This document shows positions 1 to 8,773 of a stretch of DNA of 42,900 nt, piece by piece. The stretch is from assembly GCA_016235875.1 (NCBI GenBank), contig JACRII010000181.1, positions 1 to 42,900 of the forward strand. The letters run 5' to 3'. A program made the position numbers and the translations under genes. Below the pieces are notes generated by a model. It made no database searches and had not been told where the DNA came from. It worked only from the letters and a program-made list of their open reading frames with translations. Position 1 is the stretch's first letter. Each line of letters opens with the position of its first letter. This stretch comes from Planctomycetota bacterium (GTDB lineage Bacteria > Planctomycetota > Brocadiia > Brocadiales > Brocadiaceae).

Positions 1-1
1 A

Positions 2-730
2 ATGATTATTGATTTAAATATACCTGAAGGAGGGTTCAAGATAATCAAAGAATATCGGGAAAACCCCGCTTTGAGAGATATACCTATCTTTGCCATAACA
101 TCCACAAACCTTTCACCGGATGAGAGGCTTGAAGTTGTAGGACAAATAGAAATGGTATTGTGTAAAGATGCCATTATTTCGAAAGAGATTGTAAATCATT
201 TGAGGAACATCGAGGTCTTATATCCAAAGAAGGCAGGACTAATCGACGAGCTAACAGGAGTCTTTAATTACAGATATTTTCAAATCAGGCTTGCTCAAGA
301 GATACGGAGGTCAACAAGATATAACTTGCCACTCGTCCTGTTGATCCTTGATGTGGATCAATTTGGACACTATGTTAATAAAAAAGGGGAACATTACGGC
401 AATCTTATCTTGAAGAAGACTGCCGAGATCATCAGAAAAAATATAAGGGGTTCTGATGTGCTTGTAAGACATGGTATCGATTCCTTTGCAATAATATTGA
501 CGAATACGTTTCTTTCTTCAGGCTTAATTCTGGCAAAGAGATTTGTTTCAATGGTCCATGATTATCCATTCCTTTACGAAGAGGTTCAGCCAAAGGGCAG
601 GATAACGATAAGTATGGGAGCTTCCGAATTTAAAGGACATTCACCTGAAGAGTTAATCCATTCCGTGGAATTAGCACTCTCATCTGCAATAACAAAGGGT
701 AGAAATAGAGTGGAAGTGTTCCAGGAATAA
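2..730 (+). CDS. Receiver-GGDEF response regulator with degenerate GGDEF motif, 5' partial
   Basis: This is the C-terminal part of a two-component output protein; the frame is already open at the window edge, so the N-terminus is missing. Residues 1-70 look like the second half of a CheY-like receiver: IIDLNIPE resembles the strand carrying the phosphoacceptor Asp (D4 here), followed by PIFAITS. Residues 80-242 are a GGDEF-type fold starting at DELTGVFNYRYF and ending with the usual KGRNRV. The metal-binding Asp in LILDVDQF is kept, but the signature loop reads RHGIDSF instead of RYGGDEF, so the second Gly and the catalytic Glu are lost. Diguanylate cyclase activity is therefore unlikely; it may bind nucleotide or act through partners. 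No downstream partner gene is visible. Confidence 0.8.
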   Translation: MIIDLNIPEGGFKIIKEYRENPALRDIPIFAITSTNLSPDERLEVVGQIEMVLCKDAIISKEIVNHLRNIEVLYPKKAGLIDELTGVFNYRYFQIRLAQEIRRSTRYNLPLVLLILDVDQFGHYVNKKGEHYGNLILKKTAEIIRKNIRGSDVLVRHGIDSFAIILTNTFLSSGLILAKRFVSMVHDYPFLYEEVQPKGRITISMGASEFKGHSPEELIHSVELALSSAITKGRNRVEVFQE

Positions 731-779
731 ACAAGCATTCACCAATCTTTGTACATACTAATCTCAGATAAAATCTTTT

Positions 780-1742
780 ATGCATAATGCCGATCCTAAA
801 TCCTTACACAAAATCATTTGTAAGGCGTGGTCACTGCGGAAAAAACATATAAACCTGACCACCACAAACGTATACCGTCTGGCAAACTCATACGGCGATG
901 ACTTACCAGAAGCGACAATTGACGTCTACGGGAAAAACCTTCTCGTACAATATTTCAAACCGTACGAAAAGCAATCGAAGGATAGGATTTACACTGGCCT
1001 TAACGATATCTTGTCGCCAGAAAGTATTACAGAAAAGCTACGATTAAAGAGTGAAGATATTAAAACTCATTTAGTTTCAGGAAAAGAAATTCCCAGAAAT
1101 TTTGTTGTGCTGGAAAATGGCATAAAATTCAATATATCGTTTCTTGAGGGTGGCGGAACAGGCCTGTTTCTGGATCAAAGGGATAATCGGAAAAAGATAC
1201 AAGCATTAGCAAATAACAAAGAAATATTAAATTGTTTCTGCTATACATCTTCCTTCTCGATTTACGCAAAAATAGGAGGCGCTACCAGGACAACCAATAT
1301 AGACCTGTCAAAGAAGGCAGTAGAATGGAGCAAAAAGAATTTTTTGCTAAATCAACTTGATGTAAACAATCACGAATTTATCGTGGGAGATGTATGGGAG
1401 TGGTTACGAAGGTTTCAAAAAAAGGGACGGACGTTTGATGTGATTATTATTGACCCCCCCAGTTTTTCTACGAGCAAGACAACGGTATTCACCGTGGAAA
1501 AAGACATTCCCAGATTAATCGCGGCTGGACTCGACATCCTTCATGAAGATGGAATTCTTGCCTTTTCCACCAATATCGCAAAAATAAACTTCTCGAAATT
1601 TTTCCAATTATTGTCACGGGTAAAAGATTTCACGCAAAAAACATACAAGCTCATCGATGTTTCATCACAAGGCGTAGATTATCCCACCGATGGAGTTCAC
1701 GCCGTAGAACCGTACTTGAAGTTTGTTATATTATCGTGCTAA
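780..1742 (+). CDS. RlmI/RlmK-family rRNA methyltransferase, RlmK-like
   Basis: A 320-residue class I SAM-dependent methyltransferase. Family marks in order are GTGLFLDQRDNR, a SAM-binding segment (LNCFCYTSSFSIYA), the acidic end of the second strand (TTNIDLSKKAVEW), VGDVWEWL, and the catalytic IIIDPPSFSTSK. After the DPPSF motif the protein reads LAFSTN, resembling the FSNN stretch of RlmK (m7G2069 of 23S rRNA) rather than the SCS cysteine motif of RlmI (m5C1962). It is shorter than full-length RlmI, with only about 110 residues before the catalytic core. The target base is inferred from these motifs. No clear ribosome binding site lies upstream of the ATG. It converges on the PDGLE gene on the other strand. 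Confidence 0.75.
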   Translation: MHNADPKSLHKIICKAWSLRKKHINLTTTNVYRLANSYGDDLPEATIDVYGKNLLVQYFKPYEKQSKDRIYTGLNDILSPESITEKLRLKSEDIKTHLVSGKEIPRNFVVLENGIKFNISFLEGGGTGLFLDQRDNRKKIQALANNKEILNCFCYTSSFSIYAKIGGATRTTNIDLSKKAVEWSKKNFLLNQLDVNNHEFIVGDVWEWLRRFQKKGRTFDVIIIDPPSFSTSKTTVFTVEKDIPRLIAAGLDILHEDGILAFSTNIAKINFSKFFQLLSRVKDFTQKTYKLIDVSSQGVDYPTDGVHAVEPYLKFVILSC

Positions 1743-1803
1743 CAAAACAAATCAGACAATTGTTATGCCTTTTAATCAATCGCTACAACTGGACAATTAA
1801 AAT

Positions 1804-2121
1804 CTATAATTTTTTGCGTCTCTTTTTCAGTAAATATCCTATGAATACCGTTATCCCAAACACTACAAACATACCAATAATACCTGCGTATCGCTTGGTA
1901 TCAAATTTGTGTTTTATACCAGGTACCGTATAGCCAGGCAGAAGAGCATCCACAGAAGGTTTGAAGTCATCTTTTTTGATAAATCCCACCGTATCCTTTG
2001 ACACCTTTTCAAGACCGTCAGGCATCTGTGAGGTAAATGGCATAATGAGAAATATGAGTCCTATAATAAAGGATAACCCAAACACTACAAACAACGGTAT
2101 TTTATTTTTGGTCAGCTTCAT
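1804..2121 (-). CDS. PDGLE-domain small membrane protein
   Basis: A 105-residue protein with two predicted membrane helices (about residues 10-28 and 80-97) around a soluble loop that begins MPDGLEKVSKD, the hallmark of the PDGLE domain. That domain is usually found next to or fused to CbiM-type cobalt/nickel uptake components, but no CbiM, CbiQ or ATPase gene is nearby. It starts 26 bases after the polyamine-binding protein gene on the same strand, so it is probably the last gene of the agmatinase operon. A role in metal supply is only a guess from the domain. Confidence 0.6.
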   Translation of the reverse strand: MKLTKNKIPLFVVFGLSFIIGLIFLIMPFTSQMPDGLEKVSKDTVGFIKKDDFKPSVDALLPGYTVPGIKHKFDTKRYAGIIGMFVVFGITVFIGYLLKKRRKKL

Positions 2122-2147
2122 AATTTTTCAGTCCCTTTTATATTAAT

Positions 2148-3263
2148 TTAATATTTCACGAGTTCTGCCCAGCATTCGTTAAATCTTTTTTGAACATCAG
2201 GATTCAAGATTTCATACAATCCCAGTCTATCTATTTCTTTTTTATCTATATAGACATACGGATTTCTCAATATCTCTTTCTTAACAATAAGTCCTGCTTT
2301 TTTATTACAATTGGCATAATAACAATAATTAGTGTGCCTGGCGCTAATTTCGGGACGTAACATGAAATTAATAAAGTTTTCTGCAAGTTGTTTCTGTTTT
2401 GCACCAATGGGGACTGCTATATTATCCGTCCAGAAACCAGTTCCCTCTTTTGGTATGACAAATTTTATGGCATCGTTCTCCTCGTTGACTAATGCCGCAT
2501 CACCATTGTAACACTGGGCAATCCATAACTCTTCGCTTTTCAACTTTTCTATAATTTTACTATAGGACATAAATCCTTCTTCTTGAAGCAAAGGTTTTAG
2601 TACCTTTAATACCTTCATCGACTCAATTATATCTGAGGGGTTAGCAGGATTTAAAGAATAACCCAATCTTTTTTGCCCCACCGTTATTACATCGTAGCTG
2701 TTATTCAAAAGAGCCATTTTATCTTTGTATTTTGTCCTCCAAAAAGTATCCCAGCTATCGACAGATTCTGTAACGTATTTTGTGTTATATGCAATACCGG
2801 TAACTCCCCAATCAATTGGGACACTACACCCCATCCACTTTCTTTTAGTAATTACCCTGAATTTATCTCTCAGATAGCGTATATTAGGAATGCGACGTAT
2901 ATTGAGTTTCGATAATAAACCTGATTTTAACATGACGTCTGTTAAAGAATCACTTGGGAAAACAACATCATATCGACCTGACCCAGACTGAATTGTTGAA
3001 AACATTAACTCTTCGTCATCATAATAATCAATATGGACTTTAACATGGAATTCCTTTTCAAAGTCCAAAAAAATCTCAGGATCAATAAAATCCACCCAGG
3101 TATATACATTAAGTACTGACTTATCTTCATTTGTATTATAGGTCTTCGATTGAGAAATAACTATATCAGATGCGTATACGCTATAAATAAACCCCAACCA
3201 CACAATAAATATTATCAAATATACCCTGTTTATGATTAACGCTTTACAGTTTCTATGATTCAA
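2148..3263 (-). CDS. Periplasmic polyamine-binding protein, PotD/PotF type
   Basis: A 371-residue extracellular solute-binding protein. An N-terminal hydrophobic stretch (about 11-31) serves as signal peptide or anchor. The mature part starts LNVYTWVDFIDPEIFLDFEK and continues with YDVVFPSDSLTDVM and VPIDWGVTGIAYN, typical of spermidine/putrescine-binding proteins, and ends with a lobe containing AENFINFML. The start is a TTG at 3263 that overlaps the TGA of the upstream barrel gene (TTGA); GGAG eight bases before it supports this choice and suggests translational coupling. No permease or ATPase genes (potABC) are in the window, so it works with a transporter encoded elsewhere or as a sensor. 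Ligand identity is by family and by the neighbouring agmatinase. Confidence 0.8.
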   Translation of the reverse strand: MNHRNCKALIINRVYLIIFIVWLGFIYSVYASDIVISQSKTYNTNEDKSVLNVYTWVDFIDPEIFLDFEKEFHVKVHIDYYDDEELMFSTIQSGSGRYDVVFPSDSLTDVMLKSGLLSKLNIRRIPNIRYLRDKFRVITKRKWMGCSVPIDWGVTGIAYNTKYVTESVDSWDTFWRTKYKDKMALLNNSYDVITVGQKRLGYSLNPANPSDIIESMKVLKVLKPLLQEEGFMSYSKIIEKLKSEELWIAQCYNGDAALVNEENDAIKFVIPKEGTGFWTDNIAVPIGAKQKQLAENFINFMLRPEISARHTNYCYYANCNKKAGLIVKKEILRNPYVYIDKKEIDRLGLYEILNPDVQKRFNECWAELVKY

Positions 3264-4762
3264 AATGTAATCTCCGTAGCTAACTCAATTTGATAAGCCG
3301 GGTCCGCATCACCATCATACCGCGGAGATGACGCCAGCCCTAAAACATCACCGTCATCCCTCTCTTCACGATAATACTTACCGGGAAAAAATACACCCGT
3401 CAGGAGATTGAAGGAAATGTGTTTCGTTAAATCATAACTGCTATAAAAATCTAATTCGTGACCCAAATCAGAGCTCAATGTGATAGCACGATTATTAAGT
3501 ATTCCTACGGCATGTTCAAAACTCCTCAGGTACCAATAATCGAATGATACTGACCATTTATCTGTTACCTGTAAATCAACTCCCATATTGGGTAAGATAA
3601 GATCATTCAGTTGATAGGTATCACCAAAAACACTGGGCCGTGCAACACCGTAATTCAGGGCATAGCCACCACCGGTTGCTAAATAGGGTCCATAAGCAGC
3701 AGGATAAATGGTATCTGAGAGGTTTGCATTTGTTGGAGAATAGACAGAGAAGCTGTTATTACTATGAGAAGTAAATTTGCCGCTTAACACGTCGTTACTA
3801 TCCATCTTGTTGCCGGAACTAATAAGTAATTTCGACCTCGGAGTGATTTTCTCGAAACTATAAGAGACGTCAGCATACGCCATGTAACCTTTATGAATAA
3901 TATCGGAACTATCCCCACGAACATTTGCGTTACCAAAATTCTTTGCCACTTCAAACCCAACATTTAACTTATCAAAATTCATATCAGTATCAATGCCTAT
4001 AGTTCCTAAATTATCCTCGTTTACCGGAAATGGATACGTATTAACCCTACGAGTGCTCGGTGTCGTGTCGTGCAATAATCCTACATAAGGTTGAAATGAA
4101 TGATCACCCCATTTGATCATAGTATCAAAACTCATAAAATGGGCGTTTGAGTCATATTCCACATCCAACGCCCTTTCTTGCGGTACTTGAGGTCCTAGAA
4201 TAATTTTATTCTCTATATCGGGTTTTGCATAATATACCCTCCATTGAAAATTCTCATTGGTACTATAAATACTGGCACCATAATTCTCATAGTATCCTCC
4301 AAGGGCATAACCGTTCCCGAACTGATTCGGGTACTGACCTATTTTAAATTTTAGCGGTAAATTAAGAACTACTGAATCTATCCAATATTCTTCAACCCGT
4401 GGAATTATCTCAGGCATGCTATAATTATCGACTTCTCCAAAAAGTGTATTGATTTTTCTGTCAGATACAATTGGAGCATCAAAGTCAAAAGGCCCGTTAC
4501 TTTCTAGTTTTATAAAAGACGTTAAAAATTCTTTGTATGTAATATTAAATTTCGTATCATAAGTATATCCCATATAGGTAACACCATCGCTTTTATCACT
4601 GTTCAGATCAAGATTATTCCCCAATGTATTCCCCGAAAGCCGTAAGTGATTTTCTATGGAAAATTTTAAATCCGGAGATAAATCATAAGATGTTTCAGCA
4701 AAAACAAAGGGGGGTACTAAAAATAATATAACGAAAAAGTATGCGCCCTTAGTCTTTATCAT
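3260..4762 (-). CDS. Outer-membrane beta-barrel protein, alginate-export/porin-like
   Basis: A 500-residue protein with a clear signal peptide (basic MIKTK, hydrophobic core, cleavage near FAETS). The rest shows many alternating amphipathic strands with aromatic ends and terminates in YQIELATEITF, a C-terminal strand ending in Phe as in outer-membrane barrels. The last third (DYWYLRSFEHAV, HELDFYSSYDL, GVFFPGKYY) resembles the alginate-export porin family. It lies between agmatinase (10 bases upstream) and the polyamine-binding protein (overlapping stop/start). This suggests outer-membrane entry of small cationic or organic solutes, but the substrate cannot be read from sequence. Confidence 0.7.
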   Translation of the reverse strand: MIKTKGAYFFVILFLVPPFVFAETSYDLSPDLKFSIENHLRLSGNTLGNNLDLNSDKSDGVTYMGYTYDTKFNITYKEFLTSFIKLESNGPFDFDAPIVSDRKINTLFGEVDNYSMPEIIPRVEEYWIDSVVLNLPLKFKIGQYPNQFGNGYALGGYYENYGASIYSTNENFQWRVYYAKPDIENKIILGPQVPQERALDVEYDSNAHFMSFDTMIKWGDHSFQPYVGLLHDTTPSTRRVNTYPFPVNEDNLGTIGIDTDMNFDKLNVGFEVAKNFGNANVRGDSSDIIHKGYMAYADVSYSFEKITPRSKLLISSGNKMDSNDVLSGKFTSHSNNSFSVYSPTNANLSDTIYPAAYGPYLATGGGYALNYGVARPSVFGDTYQLNDLILPNMGVDLQVTDKWSVSFDYWYLRSFEHAVGILNNRAITLSSDLGHELDFYSSYDLTKHISFNLLTGVFFPGKYYREERDDGDVLGLASSPRYDGDADPAYQIELATEITF

Positions 4763-4772
4763 GAAGCTTTAG

Positions 4773-5699
4773 CTATGATAAAAGAGTATACTTTTTATAA
4801 AACCCTATGTTTTTATACACAAGGTTAGCAGACAAAAAATTTGGAGCTTCATTCCCAGGATTTGGCTTCAACTCTACGACATCCAATCCTATTACATTTC
4901 TCTCTTTATATACCTTACGCAAAAAATCTACCACCCGATACCATCCTAAACCGCCCGGAACAGGCGTGCCGGTTGCGGGCATGATGGACGGGTCCAAACC
5001 ATCCACATCTAAAGTAATATACACGTGGTCTTCTAAGGTGTCTATAGCTTCCTCATGCCAGGAATCGTTATCGTAGATATCTCTTGCATAAAACACCGAT
5101 ACTTCGCTCTTGTTCTTTTTCAAAAAGTTATGTTCTTCTTTTGAGGCCACCCTCACACCAAAACTGGTTACTTTGCATCGCAAGTCTTCTACTACCCTCC
5201 TTGATACACTAGCATGACTATAGCGTGTCCCGCCAAATTGTTCCATTAAATCAAGATGTGCGTCCAGTTGAAGAACTGATAATCTCTTATATTTTTCTTT
5301 GTATGCCTTTATCGCCCCTTGTGAAATAGAATGTTCTCCTCCTAATGTTACCAGAAATTTATTATCTTTCACAATCCATTTACTGGCGTGGTAAACCGCA
5401 TCAATTACCTTTTTTGGGTCTGTGTGTATTTCCTCTACATTGAGAGTCCCTACGGTAAAAATTCCAACCGGATATATTTCGCCTAATTCGTCATCATACG
5501 GCTCCACATTCACAGATGCATTCAATATTGCACTCGGACCCATTTTTGTTCCCGTTTGATATGTAGCGGTTCCATCAAAAGGCACTCCCATGATCACAAC
5601 CCTGGATTTCTTGTAGGCTTCACTCTCACTTTTAAAATCATAAGGAAATGCGCCAAATTGCAATGAACCCAAAACATATTTTCTGATATCGTTTAACAT
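4773..5699 (-). CDS. speB: Agmatinase / ureohydrolase family enzyme
   Basis: A 308-residue ureohydrolase of the arginase-agmatinase fold, expected to hydrolyse agmatine to putrescine and urea in the cytoplasm. All six ligands of the binuclear Mn centre are visible: H123 in GGEHS, D146, H148 and D150 in DAHLD, and D231 and D233 in DVDGLDP. Other family marks are GVPFDGTATYQTGT near residue 38 and PGGLGWY. GGAG lies a few bases before the ATG. It is the first gene of a four-gene minus-strand unit with a porin and a polyamine-binding protein, which favours agmatine as substrate. Other guanidino substrates (guanidinobutyrate, guanidine) cannot be excluded. Confidence 0.85.
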   Translation of the reverse strand: MLNDIRKYVLGSLQFGAFPYDFKSESEAYKKSRVVIMGVPFDGTATYQTGTKMGPSAILNASVNVEPYDDELGEIYPVGIFTVGTLNVEEIHTDPKKVIDAVYHASKWIVKDNKFLVTLGGEHSISQGAIKAYKEKYKRLSVLQLDAHLDLMEQFGGTRYSHASVSRRVVEDLRCKVTSFGVRVASKEEHNFLKKNKSEVSVFYARDIYDNDSWHEEAIDTLEDHVYITLDVDGLDPSIMPATGTPVPGGLGWYRVVDFLRKVYKERNVIGLDVVELKPNPGNEAPNFLSANLVYKNIGFYKKYTLLS

Positions 5700-5740
5700 A
5701 CACTTCTCCGATATTTAAATCGATTAAAATAATTTACCAA

Positions 5741-5774
5741 CAAAAAAGGCATCTGTTACCAGATGCCTTTTTTG
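5741..5774. terminator. Bidirectional rho-independent terminator
   Basis: A perfect stem GGCATCTG / CAGATGCC with a TTAC loop is flanked by six A on the left and six T on the right. It therefore works as an intrinsic terminator on either strand. It lies just past the end of the octahaem cytochrome gene and closes the R/b operon before the agmatinase operon on the same strand. Confidence 0.9.
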
Positions 5775-5806
5775 TTTTTTATATTCAAGATGGAAAACGA
5801 CATTTT

Positions 5807-7549
5807 TTAGTGTCGACTTTCTCGTCTCTTTCTCCACATTGCAGCGCCAATCATTACGACTGCGACAACTCCAACAATACTTCCTACCATGCCTGCAATA
5901 CCTTTTCTTTCCTTTGCTGCAATAAGTTGATCGACCTTCTTTCCTCTCTTAAGGGCAATGGCCTGGCTTTCCAGTATATTAATCTTCTGATAAACTTTAG
6001 CAGCGCCATACCACCATGCTATGTCCTGCTGACCGTGAGCAACACCTTTATAGGCGTGTGCCTTATCGCCAAACCACATATCAGCATATGTAATTTCAAT
6101 CTCTGAAGGGTTATTTCTTCCCGTAGCAAATAAACCATGCAAGCCGAGAATCGGTCCGATTACAGGCACCTTTCCACCTTGTGTCTTGAATGCCTTATAC
6201 ACAGCATCTCCTAATAGCCCAGGTCCCAGAGCATCGGCAAGTATATCACCAAGCGGGAAGATATCCCTTTCTTTAATAGGAACTTCAAATTCATCATTTG
6301 CTGCAATGTCGTCTACTATTGCTTGTGCCCTATCCTGTAATCTCCACATTTCAAACATGAAATCGTTTAAGTTTTCACGATATAATCTAGCAAATCGAGG
6401 ACTATGACACTTACTGCAAACAGCCACCCACTGTTCCGCTCTCTTTTTATTGTCAGGAGAATACACATCGAGACTGTAATTCAGAGGAGGAAGATTTATA
6501 CCGTGAGGATAATCTTTTAATGATGATTTATAATCAACCCCTTTCGGCGGAACCGTGCCCATTCTCCATACGCCCTTTGTTACAGGGTTATGAGCAAATT
6601 TCCCATTTCCCTGATCAAAATGACAGAACTGACATGTCGGTGTTCTATAATCCTTGCCCGGAACAATCTCTGCTAATGGCTTTTCCCAATCCCAATGCTC
6701 GCCTTCCAAATGATAGATATAACCCATCTTCGATTCGCCATAAGACTCAGCATCTGGATGATCAAAACCCATGTGACAACTCATACATGCCTCTGGTCTT
6801 CTACCTTCAGCCGCTGCAAATTTATGTCTCGTATGGCAAATGTTGCATCGATCTGTTGCGTGACAAAGATCGCAGCCAAACTGTCCTGCCGGGTATCCTC
6901 TACGAAACATTTCAGGATACCAGGGTGGAATCACATTCGCTGCCAGACCTTCAATGTGGTTAGGACGACCACGCTCAGATTCTGACATAAATTCTGTTGT
7001 TTGTTGGGGGTGACATTCACCACAAGTTGCAGGGGTGGGCATATGCAGCTCTTTATGGTCTTTCCCGTGGCAATCACTACAGGTTACTTCCTTAAGCTCT
7101 CTCCCTAACATTTTCTCTATTTGTTGTGTCTTTTCTGCAAACCTTGGGTTTTTCTTTGGATTTGCATGAGTAGAATCTTTCCAGTCATTCACAAATCCAG
7201 GGGTTACTTCTTCATGGCACTTCACACAATCAGTTGGTTTGTATTTTTCCAATAACTGATCATAATACGTCCCGTCAGGTTTTACATAATGTCTCACTGG
7301 AAACCAGTACATCTGTAAGGGTACCGGTTTGTACAAATTTTGCCATGGACCAGCTCCTTTTTCAAGGCCTGAATTAGTAACAAACCAGTCTTTCAATGTA
7401 TCATTAGGATACAAGATATCGTAATAGCTCATAGCCTTTTTTTGCATCTCTTTAAGCTCTACTTCAGACTGCGCCTGAACGCTTCCGGTCTGCAAACTCC
7501 ACATTAAAGGGGCGGCGAGTAAAATCGCGCCCAGTTTTAACAATTTCAT
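5807..7549 (-). CDS. Membrane-anchored octahaem HAO-like cytochrome c
   Basis: A 580-residue hydroxylamine-oxidoreductase family protein. It has a signal peptide (cleavage near VQAQ) and eight CxxCH haem c sites with first Cys at about 108, 157, 176, 226, 235, 255, 306 and 378. The block CMSCHMGFDHPDAESY is typical of the family. A C-terminal membrane helix (about 550-570) followed by basic WRKRRESRH anchors it, unlike soluble hydroxylamine or hydrazine oxidoreductases. It is the last gene of a Rieske/cytochrome b operon, as in one of the R/b loci of Kuenenia (recalled, not searched), so it probably exchanges electrons with that quinol-linked complex. Whether the Tyr that cross-links the P460-type haem is present cannot be settled without alignment, so oxidative or reductive direction is open. 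GGAGGAGG before the ATG is a strong ribosome binding site. Confidence 0.88.
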   Translation of the reverse strand: MKLLKLGAILLAAPLMWSLQTGSVQAQSEVELKEMQKKAMSYYDILYPNDTLKDWFVTNSGLEKGAGPWQNLYKPVPLQMYWFPVRHYVKPDGTYYDQLLEKYKPTDCVKCHEEVTPGFVNDWKDSTHANPKKNPRFAEKTQQIEKMLGRELKEVTCSDCHGKDHKELHMPTPATCGECHPQQTTEFMSESERGRPNHIEGLAANVIPPWYPEMFRRGYPAGQFGCDLCHATDRCNICHTRHKFAAAEGRRPEACMSCHMGFDHPDAESYGESKMGYIYHLEGEHWDWEKPLAEIVPGKDYRTPTCQFCHFDQGNGKFAHNPVTKGVWRMGTVPPKGVDYKSSLKDYPHGINLPPLNYSLDVYSPDNKKRAEQWVAVCSKCHSPRFARLYRENLNDFMFEMWRLQDRAQAIVDDIAANDEFEVPIKERDIFPLGDILADALGPGLLGDAVYKAFKTQGGKVPVIGPILGLHGLFATGRNNPSEIEITYADMWFGDKAHAYKGVAHGQQDIAWWYGAAKVYQKINILESQAIALKRGKKVDQLIAAKERKGIAGMVGSIVGVVAVVMIGAAMWRKRRESRH

Positions 7550-7637
7550 TTTTTGCCTCCTCCCCTTAAAAACAGCATATGCTATGTAATAACATAAATT
7601 TCACTATATTTCTCATGAAGAATCAGCCTAAATTCTT

Positions 7638-8726
7638 CTAGTAAATTTTTGGCAACGATTTAGAAGCATCACCTTTTTCAGTTAAACCTGTCTTATATGG
7701 AGTCGTATGCTGAGGGAAAAACCATTCGTCATCACCACCTCTTTCCTGGAAGAATTTGAGGCGCATCTCATGATTACGAGTATGGTGACAAGGACCACAA
7801 ATATTATACGGAGTCCCAAATGTACCAACTTTGGCTATCTTTTGGCCTTCAGGTGCCTTCCCAATGTCCATGAAATAGGCAAAAACTTCTCCAGCGCCAT
7901 GACAAGCCTCACAGGTAACCCCTTCTTCTGAATATCTTCCTGTAGTTTCATCGTAACCTGTTGTATGACATTTTAAACATGCCTTACGATATCCCTCGTT
8001 ACCTGCAATATAATCAGGCGCTTCTTTCACACGCTCAAATGTTTTAAACTTGATCCTCAGCCACCTCTCGACATGCGGTGAGGTTAAACCCGTATGGCAT
8101 TTGAGACACTTTTGACTGCCCACATAAATCGCTTTATCCCCGGTAATACTGTACTTTTTAAAATCTCCCATTTCCACTCTTTGATTAGGGTCACTTTCTT
8201 CCGGAGTTAGAGTTGCCAATTCGCTCCAAAACTCAAACAGTGGTTCAGCCGCAACTAATCTTTGCTCCATTTGTCTCTTATGGTAATATATTCCTTCATG
8301 AGCCACTTCCTCGCTTAACGCCCTTCCAATTCCACCATGGCATACCGCACATCCATATATATCAAAGGGAAATTCTTTTGCGTTAGGGTGTTTTGCCTTT
8401 AGTTTTTCCTCGTCAATATGACAGGTTATACACCGATCTACTTTATCACCATTTTGCCCTTTATCCCAACTATAATCACCTTTTAGGAGTATCTGCTTAA
8501 CTTCATATACAGGTCTCTTCAAAGATGCAAGACGTTTACCCAATAACTCTTTTTCTTTTACAGAGTTAGCTGCAGCATACTCCTTTTCAACTTTTATCGC
8601 CTGTTCTTTATAATACTCCTTTTGATATTTTACCCACCCTGGACTAAATTCATCCTTAATCCACATTGAAGAGCCTATAAAAAATAAGGCACTCAAACCG
8701 AAAAAAATCAATCTTTGTATGCTCAT
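7638..8726 (-). CDS. Membrane-anchored hexahaem cytochrome c of the R/b complex
   Basis: A 362-residue protein with one N-terminal membrane helix (about 5-22) and six CxxCH sites (first Cys at about 99, 126, 207, 250, 272 and 310); the bulk faces the outside of the energised membrane. A predicted coiled segment (residues 35-70, rich in Lys and Glu) separates helix and haem domain. It lies between cytochrome b and the octahaem protein, so it is the likely electron link between the quinol-oxidising core and the HAO-like subunit. It replaces the single cytochrome c1 or f of ordinary bc1/b6f complexes. AGGTG precedes the ATG. Confidence 0.8.
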   Translation of the reverse strand: MSIQRLIFFGLSALFFIGSSMWIKDEFSPGWVKYQKEYYKEQAIKVEKEYAAANSVKEKELLGKRLASLKRPVYEVKQILLKGDYSWDKGQNGDKVDRCITCHIDEEKLKAKHPNAKEFPFDIYGCAVCHGGIGRALSEEVAHEGIYYHKRQMEQRLVAAEPLFEFWSELATLTPEESDPNQRVEMGDFKKYSITGDKAIYVGSQKCLKCHTGLTSPHVERWLRIKFKTFERVKEAPDYIAGNEGYRKACLKCHTTGYDETTGRYSEEGVTCEACHGAGEVFAYFMDIGKAPEGQKIAKVGTFGTPYNICGPCHHTRNHEMRLKFFQERGGDDEWFFPQHTTPYKTGLTEKGDASKSLPKIY

Positions 8727-8773
8727 AATTCACCTGTTCTGGAAATACTCACAATTAAGTATCCTTAAATCAA

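Noticed and set aside
6520-6985. Plus-strand open frames inside the octahaem cytochrome gene
   Set aside because: They are antisense to a gene with eight CxxCH motifs and have no features of their own.
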